From the NCBI GenBank assembly GCA_021838585.1, contig JAKCDE010000013.1:1-33338 (forward strand): a stretch of DNA of 33,338 nucleotides, written 5' to 3'. Source of the DNA: Nitrospirota bacterium. GTDB taxonomy: Bacteria > Nitrospirota_A > Leptospirillia > Leptospirillales > Leptospirillaceae. The first letter of the stretch is position 1; each line of letters opens with the position of its first letter. The translations under genes were made by a program, and so were the position numbers. Below the pieces are notes generated by a model. That model worked only from the letters and a program-made list of their open reading frames with translations. It made no database searches and was not told the origin of the DNA. This document shows, piece after piece, positions 7,237 through 17,000 of this stretch.

Positions 7237-9488
7237 GAAGGAGCATCAGGGCCGGGGCCAAACAATTTTTTCTCCTGACACTCTCCCTGCTCCCCTTTCT
7301 TGGGGCGCCGACATTGACCACCGCGGATCCCCTCCCGCCTTTCTCCGTTGCAAAAAATGTTGAGCCTTACAGGGGATTTACGAAATCATTCACCTTCTCC
7401 GAACTCGGATGGAGACAGGGCGTGACGATCTCCGGAACCAGTATGGACAGGAGCGCCTTCTTCGGGGTTCCTCCCAGCCAGATGGTGGAGCAGGGGTCGG
7501 TGATGGTCCGTTTTTCCTATATCCCCCAGAAAGGCCCTTCCCACACTCCACGGCTTGAGGTCGACATCAATGAGACCGCTGTCGGGTTCCTTCCCCCTCC
7601 TCCCGCGCGTCTCACCTCTCCGCCGACCCTTCAAACGGCCACTTTTTCCATCCCTCCCTACCTCGTCACCCCGCTCGACTCCCTCCGGATCCGGGTAGCG
7701 AAGGACCCGAAGCATCCCTGCGACACGATTTACACGGGCCCCTTCATCCGGATTGCCCCGACAAGCACGGTCTCTCTCTCCGGAATAAGGATCCATTTCC
7801 CCAACCGCTTGTCCGACCTTCCCCTTCCCTTCCTCTACCACGCCATGACCGGAACGCGGTCCATTTCCTTCCTGATGGGACAGACCGATATCCCGATCCT
7901 CGAAGCCGCCGGCATCACGGCCTCCTGGATCGGCGTCAGGAGCGAGAATATCCCTCTTCGATTTCATGAGAGAACAGGACTTCCCGGCGATCCCCGCTCC
8001 CTTCCCACAGGGAACCTGATTCTGCTCGCCACAACGTCGCAGACCCCTCCCTGGACCTTTCTTCCGGCAGTCGGCGGGCCGACCCTGGCTCTCGCTGACA
8101 ATCCGGCCGATCCTTACGGAAAAATTCTCCTGATCCTCGGCCGGAACTCCGGCGAGGTCCGCACCGCCGCCCTGGGACTTGCCCTCGGCCAGTTTGACGC
8201 CTCGGGATCCGTGGCGACCCTTTCCCATATCGTTCTTCCCCTTTCGAGAGGAAAAAATGACGCCCCCCACTGGATCGACACACGCCAGCCCGTCACACTT
8301 GGAACCCTGGCGAAAAAAAACAGCCTCGAAGTGAGCGGAACCGGATCCATTCCCATCCGATTTTCACTCCCGTCGGACCTCTTTGTCTGGCACCAGACCT
8401 CCTTTCCCCTGAAGCTCCACTATCGCACCGCCACCCTTCCGGGAGAGGAGCGGTCGCATCTTGACCTCCTGCTCAACAAGAAATTCCAGGACTCCATTCC
8501 TCTTCCCGCGACAACGGGGAAAGAAGCCGACCAGGAACGAACCGTTTTTCTGAACCTGAAGGATCTTACGCCTTTCAGAAATGTCCTCCGGCTCAACTTC
8601 AACTTCAGATCGGCGATCCCGGGGGTCCTCTCCTGCACGGCGAACCACAATCCCCGCCTCCATGGGACGATTCTGGGCGACTCCTCGATCGATCTCCGCG
8701 CGATCCCCCACTACGTCCGCCTTCCGAACCTCCGGCTCGTTCCGAACGGCGGGTATCCCTTCACGCGCTACCCCGATCTCCGGGGGACAGCCGTCGTTCT
8801 CCCCGATGCCCCCGGGGCGGGGGACATCCAGATCTTTCTCCATCTTATGGCATTCCTGTCCGGGGAAACGGGCTTTCCGGGGCTCTACCTGTCCATCGCG
8901 ACTCCCGATCAAATTTCCGCGGTCAAAGACCGGAACCTGATCCTCATTGGGACCTACGACTCGAACCCCCTCCTCCTCCGATACGGGAAGGCGCTTCCCC
9001 AGGACAGTCCGGAGACCCGTTCCCGCATCCGCCTCGAAAGCCGGCTGGAGACCTTCCTGCGGTGGTCCAACCCTCCTCCTGCCGCCTACGGCCCCGAAGC
9101 CCTCGCCGCATATTTCAAGGAAGACCGGAGCCCCCTTGGCGTGATGGAGGAGGATGTTTCTCCGCTGGCCCCCCGCCGGGTCATCCTCTCTCTTGGGGGC
9201 GTGAGCGAACAATCCCTGCTTTCCATGGACCGGATCCTGTTCGACCCGCGGCACTTTTCCGACATCTTCGGGCAGGTGAGCGTGGTGAGCCCCTCCCGGA
9301 TCCACTCCTTTCTCGTTCCGGAAGACCGCTTTTCCCTCGGACATCTTCCCCCTCTGACCGCCCTGACATTCTGGTTCTATTCCCATCCGTTGGGTATCTT
9401 GCTGGTTATCCTTGCGCTCAGCCTCATCCTTGCCTGGATCCTGTCCCGGATCCTTCCGAACCTTGCTGCCCGGAGACAGGGCCCATGA
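7233..9488 (+). CDS. bcsB: Cellulose synthase periplasmic subunit BcsB
   Basis: BcsB is the membrane-anchored periplasmic partner of BcsA; it is needed for catalysis and guides the glucan towards the outer membrane. The 751-aa protein has an N-terminal signal peptide (LLTLSLLPFLGAP, cleavage around residue 31) and a long beta-rich region typical of its carbohydrate-binding and flavodoxin-like domains. A single C-terminal transmembrane helix (LGILLVILALSLILAWIL) precedes a short basic tail. Length and topology match the family. The GTG start at 7233 overlaps the bcsA stop as GTGA, and the end overlaps bcsC as ATGA (9485-9488), indicating translational coupling. Confidence 0.92.
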   Translation: MRRSIRAGAKQFFLLTLSLLPFLGAPTLTTADPLPPFSVAKNVEPYRGFTKSFTFSELGWRQGVTISGTSMDRSAFFGVPPSQMVEQGSVMVRFSYIPQKGPSHTPRLEVDINETAVGFLPPPPARLTSPPTLQTATFSIPPYLVTPLDSLRIRVAKDPKHPCDTIYTGPFIRIAPTSTVSLSGIRIHFPNRLSDLPLPFLYHAMTGTRSISFLMGQTDIPILEAAGITASWIGVRSENIPLRFHERTGLPGDPRSLPTGNLILLATTSQTPPWTFLPAVGGPTLALADNPADPYGKILLILGRNSGEVRTAALGLALGQFDASGSVATLSHIVLPLSRGKNDAPHWIDTRQPVTLGTLAKKNSLEVSGTGSIPIRFSLPSDLFVWHQTSFPLKLHYRTATLPGEERSHLDLLLNKKFQDSIPLPATTGKEADQERTVFLNLKDLTPFRNVLRLNFNFRSAIPGVLSCTANHNPRLHGTILGDSSIDLRAIPHYVRLPNLRLVPNGGYPFTRYPDLRGTAVVLPDAPGAGDIQIFLHLMAFLSGETGFPGLYLSIATPDQISAVKDRNLILIGTYDSNPLLLRYGKALPQDSPETRSRIRLESRLETFLRWSNPPPAAYGPEALAAYFKEDRSPLGVMEEDVSPLAPRRVILSLGGVSEQSLLSMDRILFDPRHFSDIFGQVSVVSPSRIHSFLVPEDRFSLGHLPPLTALTFWFYSHPLGILLVILALSLILAWILSRILPNLAARRQGP

Positions 9489-12415
9489 TCTTCATCCCCC
9501 GGAGCCTTTCCATGCCCTTGCGGAACTGTCGTCGCCCCCCCTTCCTGTCTCTTGTCCTCCTCTGCTTTTTTATCCTGATTTCTGCGGCCTTACCCCGAAG
9601 CGCCGGAGCAGAATCGCCCGTCACGCTGACCCTTGAAAAAAAGGCGGAATTCTGGGCATCTCACGGCCGGGACGACCTCGCGACACAGACCTACCGTCAA
9701 CTCCTTTTTCTCGATCCGACCAACAGACCCGCCCTGATTTCCCTCGCCTCCGACGCCCTCCGCCGGGGGAAGCGGCCACTGGCCGAAAAATACATCGCCA
9801 CGCTGAGAAAGCTCAATCCACAGGATCCTTCCCTTCCGGCCTTCGCAAGAGAGGCCAGGATGGGCTCCGAATGGAGCCGGGAGATCGCCAGGGCCCGGGC
9901 AAACAACGTCCGGCATCTCTATTCCCGGGCGCTCGTGCACTATCAGAAAGCCTTTGGCCCCTACCCGCCACCGCCGCGCTACGCCGTCGAATACTTCAAC
10001 GACCTGGTCCATACGAAGGACGGTTACCGGGACTCGGTCCGCCAGCTCGAGGGCCTCGTCCAGAGCTATCCCGACAGCCTCCATTACCAGCTGGCCCTGG
10101 GGAAGATTCTCTCCTACCGGTCAGCATCCCGATGGGACGCCCTCGACATCCTGAAGCCCATGGCCATGACGTCCTCCCCCGTTTCGGACACCGCCACGGC
10201 GGCATGGAGACAGGTACTGATCTGGGAAGGGACCCTCCCGCGCAACATTCCGGAACTCAAGGCCTACCTGTCCGTCCATCCGAAGGATCTCCTTCTCCGG
10301 GAGCAGCTCGGCCTTGCGGAAAAACTCGCCCTCTCCTCCGGACCCGAATCCCGGAATGCCTACCGCTCCCTCGAACGGGCGCACTACAAAAATGCCATCT
10401 CCCGCTTCCGCCGACTCGTCGGCCAGGACCCCCGGAATTCCGGATACTGGATCGGCCTCTCCTACGCCTATCTGGGGGCAAAAAAGTTCGAAAAAGCCCG
10501 CCGGTCTCTTTCCACAGCCCGCCATCTCCCTCTTTCCCCGCTTCAGACCAGGGAAGAGAGGGACCTTTCGTCCCAGATAGCCTTCTGGAGCCTCATGGAA
10601 AAGGCGAAATCCGAAGAGGCCAAAGGAGAGACGACCTCCGCGTTGCGAGACTACAGAAGAGCGGACCGGATCCACCCGGATCAGCCTGTCCTGAAAATCG
10701 CCCAGGCAGGACTCGATGTTCGCATGGGTCGAGATTCCCGGGCTGAAGCCCTTTACCGGAGGGCGATCACGCTCTCCCCAGAAGACCCTTCCGCCTGGGA
10801 TGGCCTGCTCTCTCTCTATGCGCACGAAGGCCACAACCGGAAGGCCCTCGACCTCCTCGTCTCACTCAATCCCTCCCTCCGGACGAACCTTGAGGGGAGC
10901 CCGGATTTTCTGGTGACCGAGGGAGAGATCTTCGCCCGCACGGATCATCCGTCCCTGTCCCGGAAGGCTTTTCGAAAGGCCCTTCAGTTGCCCGCTCCGG
11001 CAAATCACAAGATCGGCTGGGGATGGACGATGCTCGACGCCGGCGCCTTCCACCCCCTGGCCACGCTTCTGAAACGCCTGGACGCAAGCCGGGGTCTCAC
11101 ACAGGAAGAGCTCAGGGATTTGCGGAGACTCCACCATCTCCGGGCCCTGCGGGAAGAGCAAAAACTGCTGGCAAAAAATGAATTCGACCGGGCCCTTTCC
11201 CGCATGAAATCCCATGCCGGCCGCCATCCTTCGGACCCGTTTTACCGGGAACAGGAAGCCTCGATTCTGGAGTCCCAGGGAAAAACCCGCGAAGCCTACC
11301 GGCTTGTCCGTGAGCTCGGTCCGGGATCGACTGTCAATTCCTATGAGGCCGCGGCGGGGGTGGCCATCGCGACCGGCCACACGCTCCAGGCGGAGGTATG
11401 GATCGACGACGCCGCCGGACGGTGGCCCCGGAGCGTCCGGGTGGCGCTTCTAGAGGCCCGTCTGCAACAATCTGAAAAACACCCCCTCATTGCCAGAAAG
11501 ATCCTGGAGAAGGCACTGGCCCGTCATCCCCGGGATCCGCGACTTCTGCTCGCCATGGCGGACAACGATCGGATTCTTGGACATTTCGGACAGGCAGAAT
11601 CGGACATCAAGCAGGCCCTGGCGGCCCTCAGGCTTCCGCCGCCCGCGGGAGAGACTCCACTGGACAGCTCGATTCTGTCCATTCAGGCCCGAACGGCCCT
11701 CGACTCCATCGAAAAGGAAAAGGAGCGCAAGACCAGGGGGCATCTCGAGCTCATGGCCGGGGAAACGGCCTTTACCCAGTACACCCAGTACTACTACGCC
11801 CAGATCGGGGACATCATTCCTCTCACGGGGTTCGGGCAGTTCTCATCCGGGAACGGAGGCGAGGCATTTCCCCTTCTGCATCTCTTTCTGATGGGAAATG
11901 CCTTCACCTTCGAATACCATCCGACCCCGACCGACACCTCCTTCCTCTCCCAGTCCTACGAAGGACTCACCCCCGCCGTGGGAATCCGGTTCCCGACGTC
12001 ATTCGGATACTGGGAGGGAGACGCGGGGGTCGCCGTCGCCCAGCACTTTCAGACTCTCACGCCGCCGGGTACCGTCACGGGGCTTTTTCTCCAGACCGAT
12101 CTTCTCTGGAACTTCCTGGGCGGGGGACTGGACCTCTTCGCGAACTTCACGGGATACATCGATTATGTCTACTTCCAGGCGCGCTATCTCACTCCCGTCT
12201 GGGACGGGGATTCCCGGCGCTTCCGGCTGGATCTCGGACCCGAGTTCATCACTCAGGGAAACGCGAGCTACGATGCATTCCAGGGCGGCGTGGCCCTTCG
12301 GCTGTGGCTCGCCCCGCTCGACTCGTCCATTCTTTTCGACGGAGGCATTCTGGGCTCCTCGGCCTTTCCGGGAGTGGGGGGATATGAGGGGGTTTCGTGG
12401 TATTTTCTCTACTGA
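9485..12415 (+). CDS. bcsC: Cellulose export protein BcsC (TPR + outer-membrane barrel)
   Basis: This 976-aa protein has a signal peptide (residues 1-41, FLSLVLLCFFILISAALP then SAGA-ES). A long tetratricopeptide region (about 45-735) shows recurring helix pairs such as A-x-x-Y-R-x-L-x-x-D-P. The BcsC C-terminal barrel (about 745-976) includes GETAFTQYTQYY, PAVGIRFP and a final aromatic residue. The TPR domain scaffolds the periplasmic synthase assembly and the barrel secretes cellulose across the outer membrane. ATG 9485 is chosen because it gives the ATGA overlap with bcsB and a proper signal peptide; the same frame is open back to 9062 inside bcsB, but that part is a shadow of bcsB. bcsQ follows after 58 bp. 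Confidence 0.9.
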   Translation: MIFIPRSLSMPLRNCRRPPFLSLVLLCFFILISAALPRSAGAESPVTLTLEKKAEFWASHGRDDLATQTYRQLLFLDPTNRPALISLASDALRRGKRPLAEKYIATLRKLNPQDPSLPAFAREARMGSEWSREIARARANNVRHLYSRALVHYQKAFGPYPPPPRYAVEYFNDLVHTKDGYRDSVRQLEGLVQSYPDSLHYQLALGKILSYRSASRWDALDILKPMAMTSSPVSDTATAAWRQVLIWEGTLPRNIPELKAYLSVHPKDLLLREQLGLAEKLALSSGPESRNAYRSLERAHYKNAISRFRRLVGQDPRNSGYWIGLSYAYLGAKKFEKARRSLSTARHLPLSPLQTREERDLSSQIAFWSLMEKAKSEEAKGETTSALRDYRRADRIHPDQPVLKIAQAGLDVRMGRDSRAEALYRRAITLSPEDPSAWDGLLSLYAHEGHNRKALDLLVSLNPSLRTNLEGSPDFLVTEGEIFARTDHPSLSRKAFRKALQLPAPANHKIGWGWTMLDAGAFHPLATLLKRLDASRGLTQEELRDLRRLHHLRALREEQKLLAKNEFDRALSRMKSHAGRHPSDPFYREQEASILESQGKTREAYRLVRELGPGSTVNSYEAAAGVAIATGHTLQAEVWIDDAAGRWPRSVRVALLEARLQQSEKHPLIARKILEKALARHPRDPRLLLAMADNDRILGHFGQAESDIKQALAALRLPPPAGETPLDSSILSIQARTALDSIEKEKERKTRGHLELMAGETAFTQYTQYYYAQIGDIIPLTGFGQFSSGNGGEAFPLLHLFLMGNAFTFEYHPTPTDTSFLSQSYEGLTPAVGIRFPTSFGYWEGDAGVAVAQHFQTLTPPGTVTGLFLQTDLLWNFLGGGLDLFANFTGYIDYVYFQARYLTPVWDGDSRRFRLDLGPEFITQGNASYDAFQGGVALRLWLAPLDSSILFDGGILGSSAFPGVGGYEGVSWYFLY

Positions 12416-12473
12416 AGCACAAAATGAATAGTCAAAAGACGAGCCCCCCGACGGCCAGCTGCAGGAGATCATG

Positions 12474-13580
12474 ATGAGCCTCTCATCGGACATCAGGAGA
12501 GTCCTCGAAATATTCAATACCACCAAGGACAATCCCCGTCCCTATCGCGAATTCGAAAAGGTGTCCCTCCGGACACCCGAAAGGACCTTCGAGCGAGAGG
12601 AAGGCACTTCGCCCCAATCCCCGGAATCCCCTTTCGGCATTTCCGGAGCCATTGGAGAAAAAAGGCCGAATGCCGCCTTCGTCATGCCTCCCCTCCGCAG
12701 CCGGAAAGTGTTCAGGCCTCTCGAGGCTCCTCCGGCGATCGCCCGGGAACCCGAGGAGTGGAAAGGAATCAAGGCCGCCGTCTCCGACCTCGTCCCATCC
12801 CTTCCCCCGTCCCCGGACCGATGGCCGGTCATGATGCTGTCCAGCCTGGCGGGAGGAAGCGGGCGCAGCACATTGACCTCCGTCCTGGCCGTCGAAAACG
12901 CCCGCCGTGGCCGTCCCTCCCTTCTGATCGACCTGAACGAAACCAGCCTCTACCCCTATCTCTTCATGATCTTCCACCATGAAGAGTCGATCCGGATCGG
13001 AAGAAACTGGACATTTTACACCTACGAGCCGACCGGGGTTCCCATCATCGTCATCCGTCCCGAACCTGAAGAATTCCAGGAAGGGAAATCGGAGGAAGGA
13101 TTCCTTACAGGACTTCGGGACGAAATCGTCGCACAGGCCTCGACCTTTCTCTCCCAAATGGAGTGCTCCAACCCGATGGTTCTGATCGACGCCCCTCCCA
13201 TGACCCGACAATCCTTCCAAGAGGCGTCAGGGCTCGCCTCCATTCTGCTCTCACCGATCAGGCCCGACCTGCCATCGCTTCTTTCCGTCAAGGACATGGA
13301 AAAGACCTTCGAGAGGATTGAAAGGGAGGAATCCCGCTACTGTGAACGATTCTACGTGCTCAATCGATTCGTCCCGGACCATCCTCTCCATCAGGATGTA
13401 TACGACGTTTTCCGTCAAATTCTGGCGAGAAGGCTCTGTCCATTCGTCATCCCCGAAGACCCCACCGTCGAGTTGTCCCTCGCCAAGGGGGAGAGCCTCC
13501 TCGATGTTTTTCCGGAAACCCCCGCCGCGGTTTCGATGGCGGAGTGTGCCCGATGGATCGCAGGAAAGACTCCCCGCTAA
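12474..13580 (+). CDS. bcsQ: BcsQ-like ParA/MinD family protein with BcsR/BcsP-like N-terminus
   Basis: This 368-aa protein has a MinD/ParA-type core from about residue 115. Its P-loop SLAGGSGRST (124-133) has A and R where MinD has two lysines. VLIDAPP at 236-242 is the DxPP-type motif. E. coli BcsQ also has a degenerate P-loop, so this fits BcsQ, which helps localise or assemble the synthase. The first ~110 residues are unusual: SSDIRRVLEIF followed by PRPYREFE resembles the short BcsR/BcsP proteins that partner BcsQ, then a proline-rich, low-complexity linker. This suggests a natural BcsR/P-BcsQ fusion (inference). ATG 12474 is preferred over ATG 12471 because AGGAG (12463-12467) is six bases from it. 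It is the last gene of the bcs operon. Confidence 0.8.
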   Translation: MSLSSDIRRVLEIFNTTKDNPRPYREFEKVSLRTPERTFEREEGTSPQSPESPFGISGAIGEKRPNAAFVMPPLRSRKVFRPLEAPPAIAREPEEWKGIKAAVSDLVPSLPPSPDRWPVMMLSSLAGGSGRSTLTSVLAVENARRGRPSLLIDLNETSLYPYLFMIFHHEESIRIGRNWTFYTYEPTGVPIIVIRPEPEEFQEGKSEEGFLTGLRDEIVAQASTFLSQMECSNPMVLIDAPPMTRQSFQEASGLASILLSPIRPDLPSLLSVKDMEKTFERIEREESRYCERFYVLNRFVPDHPLHQDVYDVFRQILARRLCPFVIPEDPTVELSLAKGESLLDVFPETPAAVSMAECARWIAGKTPR

Positions 13581-13628
13581 TCCGAGGTTTCCCTGCGGCG
13601 AAAAGAAAGACGGGAGTCGGGAGTCGGA

Positions 13629-13679
13629 CCTGTCAGCCTTTTTGACAAAAACCGTCGAGCCGTCAAATAAGCTGACATT
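13629..13679. promoter_or_regulatory. Paired GTCA-N7-TGAC boxes (same element as at bcsA)
   Basis: CCTGTCAGCCTTTTTGACA (13629-13647) differs from the bcsA-upstream sequence at 4810-4828 at only two of 19 positions. A second box, GTCA-N7-TGAC, lies at 13662-13676, starting 30 bp after the first (13632), about three helical turns. The pair sits roughly 320-340 bp upstream of the expected sigma-54 start, farther than at bcsA. Confidence 0.45.
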
Positions 13680-13950
13680 TCCTTTTCCTTCTTTTCTTCC
13701 GGAACCCTGGACTTTTGTCCTTCCCTCCCGTCAGACCTTTATTTCAGATGGCCCGAAAATCTCTTCCGCAGATACCGCCGATATTTTTTAAATCCACAGA
13801 AAATATCGCGTCCTCAAACTTTTACCTGGATCTCAACCTCAAAGGTTCGCCTTTGGATTCCTCTCATTCTCCCCTCAACGCCTCTCCTGGGGGGAACCGG
13901 ATCCGTATTTCGATGAATCCCCGGTCCCGATTCTCCCGTCACACATGACC

Positions 13951-13965
13951 TGGCAAATTTCTTGC
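13951..13965 (+). promoter_or_regulatory. Candidate sigma-54 promoter for the Sel1-repeat gene
   Basis: TGGCAAATTTCTTGC keeps GG at -24 and GC at -12 with exactly ten bases between them, matching TGGCAC-N5-TTGC at all invariant positions. Transcription should begin near 13977, about 120 nt before the ATG. Confidence 0.5.
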
Positions 13966-14098
13966 GTCAGACAATCCGATCATCAGGAAAATTCTGGCGG
14001 AGCTTTTTCCTGTCCTGCCATCCCTCGCGCGGCTTCCTTTCACACGTCAGGAATGCCCGTTAAGGGGAGATCCATCCTCAATCCGTAGCGGTGCCCCT

Positions 14099-17000
14099 AT
14101 GTGGCAAAAGATTGGTCTCCTCTTCAACCTCAAAGCCTATGACTCCGGAACATCTACCACACTGAAGGGACTCGATCCTGTTCCAGCGGCCCGCCTGATC
14201 AGGAAAGCCGCCGACCAGGGAAACCCCCGGGCCCAATACAATCTGGGACTCCTCCACCTCAAGGGGAAGGGAGTCCCGCAGGACCTTGCCCAGGCCGCCC
14301 TCTGGTTCGAACGGGCGGCGGAACAGGGCCTCGCACCCGCCCAGTACAATCTTGGACTCATGCTCTTCGAGGGCCGGGGAATTCCCCAGTCGCTCTCACG
14401 GGGTGCCTCACTCATCAAGCAGGCGGCGCGACAGGGAATGATCGAGGCCAAAAGCCTCTATGGCACCCTTTACCTGGAGGCGAAAGTCCTCCCGGAGGAG
14501 GAGATCAACCCCGTCGAGTGGATCGAGGAAGCGGCCCAGGCGGGCGATCTCGCCGCCCAGTTCAACCTGGGACTGGCCTGTCTCCATGGACGAGGCCTTC
14601 CAAAGGACCCTGAAAGGGCGCTCCTCTGGTTTAGAAAGTCGGCGGAGAAGGGCGAAAGCCGGGCCCAGTATTATCTTGGGCTTCTTCTGATGGATGAGGG
14701 ACATCCCTCCTTCCAGCCCGATGAAGGGCGCGACTGGCTGATGAGAGCGGCAGAATCGGAGGACCCGGAGGCCCAGTTCAACATCGGGCTTCTTTACTAC
14801 GAGGGGCGGCTCGTCGAACAAAACTGCGACCAGGCGATTCTTTGGTTCCAGCAAGCTGCGGAAAAAAACCATGTCCGGGCCCAGGCCCTTCTGGGGGCCC
14901 TCATCCTCGAAGGAAAGGCCCCCCCGCGACAGGAGGAGGAGGGTCTCGGATGGATCCGGAAGGCCGCTTTCTCGGGAGACCCCGAGGCCCAGTACCTGAT
15001 GGCAACCCTCCATCTCAAAGGACGAGGCGTTCCACAAAACACCTCACTCGCCTTCTACTGGTTCATGAAAGCCGCGGTGCAAGGTCTCGCCGAGGCGGAA
15101 TACCAGGTGGGACTTTTCTACCAGAAAGGCCTTCTGACGGGCACCACCGATCCGGCCAAGGCACTTCCATGGTTCGAGAAGGCGGGAGACCAGGGCCTGA
15201 ACGAGACGCTCGGGATTCTGGGCGAGATCTACCAGGAAGGACTTCATGTCCCCCGGAACATGGGGGAGGCCATCAAATGGTTCATTCGTGCGGCGGAAGC
15301 CGGCGATCGCGAAGCCCAGTACCGTCTGGGGCTGTTGACCATGGAAGGGCAGGATCTTCCCGCCGACCCCGGGAACGCAGCACGTCTTTTTGCGGCAGCG
15401 GCCGACCAGGGCCACCCGGAAGCGGCCTACCGACTGGGGCTCCTTGAAGAGGCGGGAGCGGTGGGCACGCCGAACGAAGTCCGGGCCGCCGAACTTTTCC
15501 GGATTGCCGCGGAACATGAAGTTCCCCAGGCCATGCTCCGGTTCGGCCAGTATCTCGAGACAGGGCGGGGTGGGATTGAGGCCGACCAGGAGGCCGGCGA
15601 AGACTGGATTCGCCGGGCATCTGAAAAAGAGCTCCCGGAAGCCTGGCTTGAATGGGGAATCCGCCTGGAAGAAGGCTCCCCAAACCGTGAACCAGATTCC
15701 GTGACCGCGGTCCTCTATTTCAGGATGGCGGCCCTGGCCAATATTCCCATGGCCCAGTACCGTCTGGCGAAGCTCCTGGAAAAAAACCCGGAAAATCCCC
15801 CGGGGATCGACGAAGAACTAGTCTTCTGGTTCAGGAAGGCTGCCGAAGGAGGAATTCCCCAGGCCATGCTTCAGATGGCTCTCTATTCCATCGAAGGACG
15901 TGGTGGGATTCCGGCCGATGACGAGGAAGCCTTGCGATGGCTCGCCCAGGCGGCCCGTCTGGATCTCCCGGAAGCTCACCTTGCCCTCGCCTTTTTCCAC
16001 AGGGAAGGGCGGGGGGGGCTCCCCCGGGACGAGGAGATGGCGCACACCTCTCTCGAACGCGCGGCCAGAAAGGATCTTCCGGAGGCGCAATACCTTCTCG
16101 CGACATGGGAGCTTGAAAGGGGTCGCCGGGACAAGGCACGGGAATGGTTCGAAGTCTCTGCCGGCAAGGGAGATCCCCGGTCCCAGCTCGCACTGGGACG
16201 GCTGCAGCTAGAGGACGGGGACAGGGAATCCGGGATCGCCTGGATCCGAAAAGCTGCGGATCAGGCTCTTCCCGATGCCCTGGAGGCCCTTTCGGAACTC
16301 GCCCTCCTCGGAGAGATCCAGGCCGAGCGTGCGCAGGTGATCGAATGGCTGAGAACGGCCGCCGAAGCCGGAATCCCGATGGCCCAGCTCGCACTGGGAA
16401 AAATCCTTCTCGAAGACACGGCGGATCCCGCAACCCGGGAGGAAGGGGGGGGCTGGGTCGCAAGGGCCGCTGAGTCCGGTCTTCCCGAAGCCCAGTTCCG
16501 GGCGGCCATTCTGCGGTGTCAGGGGCGGGGGGAGGATTGGTACGACGAGCAGACCCTGCGCTGGTTTCGACTGGCCGCGGGAGCCGGTCAGATCGAGGCC
16601 CAGTACGAGGCGGGACGGAGGCTGGTCTCAGGCGACTCCCCGGAGGACCACCGGGAAGGTCTGGAGTGGATCAGGAAAGCTTCGGAAGCCGGCCATCCCG
16701 GGTCCCGCCTTCTTCTCGCGCTCCATCTTCTCGAGACCCCGGATACGACGGAAGAAGGAATCCACTGGCTCACAGCCGCCGCTGAGGGAGGCGTTCCTGA
16801 AGCGGAAGCCCTTCTGGGCCGTTTCTATCTCGAGGGAGACAGGGTCGTCCCCGACCCTGTCCGGGGCCTTGAATGGACCCGGAGGGCCGCGGAGAACGGG
16901 AATCCGGAGGCCCAGCTCAGACTGGGGATCCTCTATCAGGAGGATCCGGACCTGAACTCCCCGGAAGAAGCGCTCGCATGGATCCGGAGAGCGGCCGAAA

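Larger units (their letters stand above)
13581..14098 (+). other. Gene-free regulatory region upstream of the Sel1-repeat gene
   Basis: There is no gene in 518 bp. In order it contains a tandem GGGAGTC repeat near 13614, two GTCA-N7-TGAC boxes (13629-13679), a perfect 9-bp inverted repeat CGATATTTT/AAAATATCG (13779-13787 and 13800-13808), a GTCA-N4-TGAC motif just before the -24 element, and a candidate sigma-54 promoter (13951-13965). No convincing terminator for the bcs operon was found. Confidence 0.5.

Noticed and set aside
9062..9484. N-terminal extension of the bcsC frame
   Set aside because: Lies wholly inside bcsB in another phase; the signal peptide and ATGA overlap place the start at 9485.
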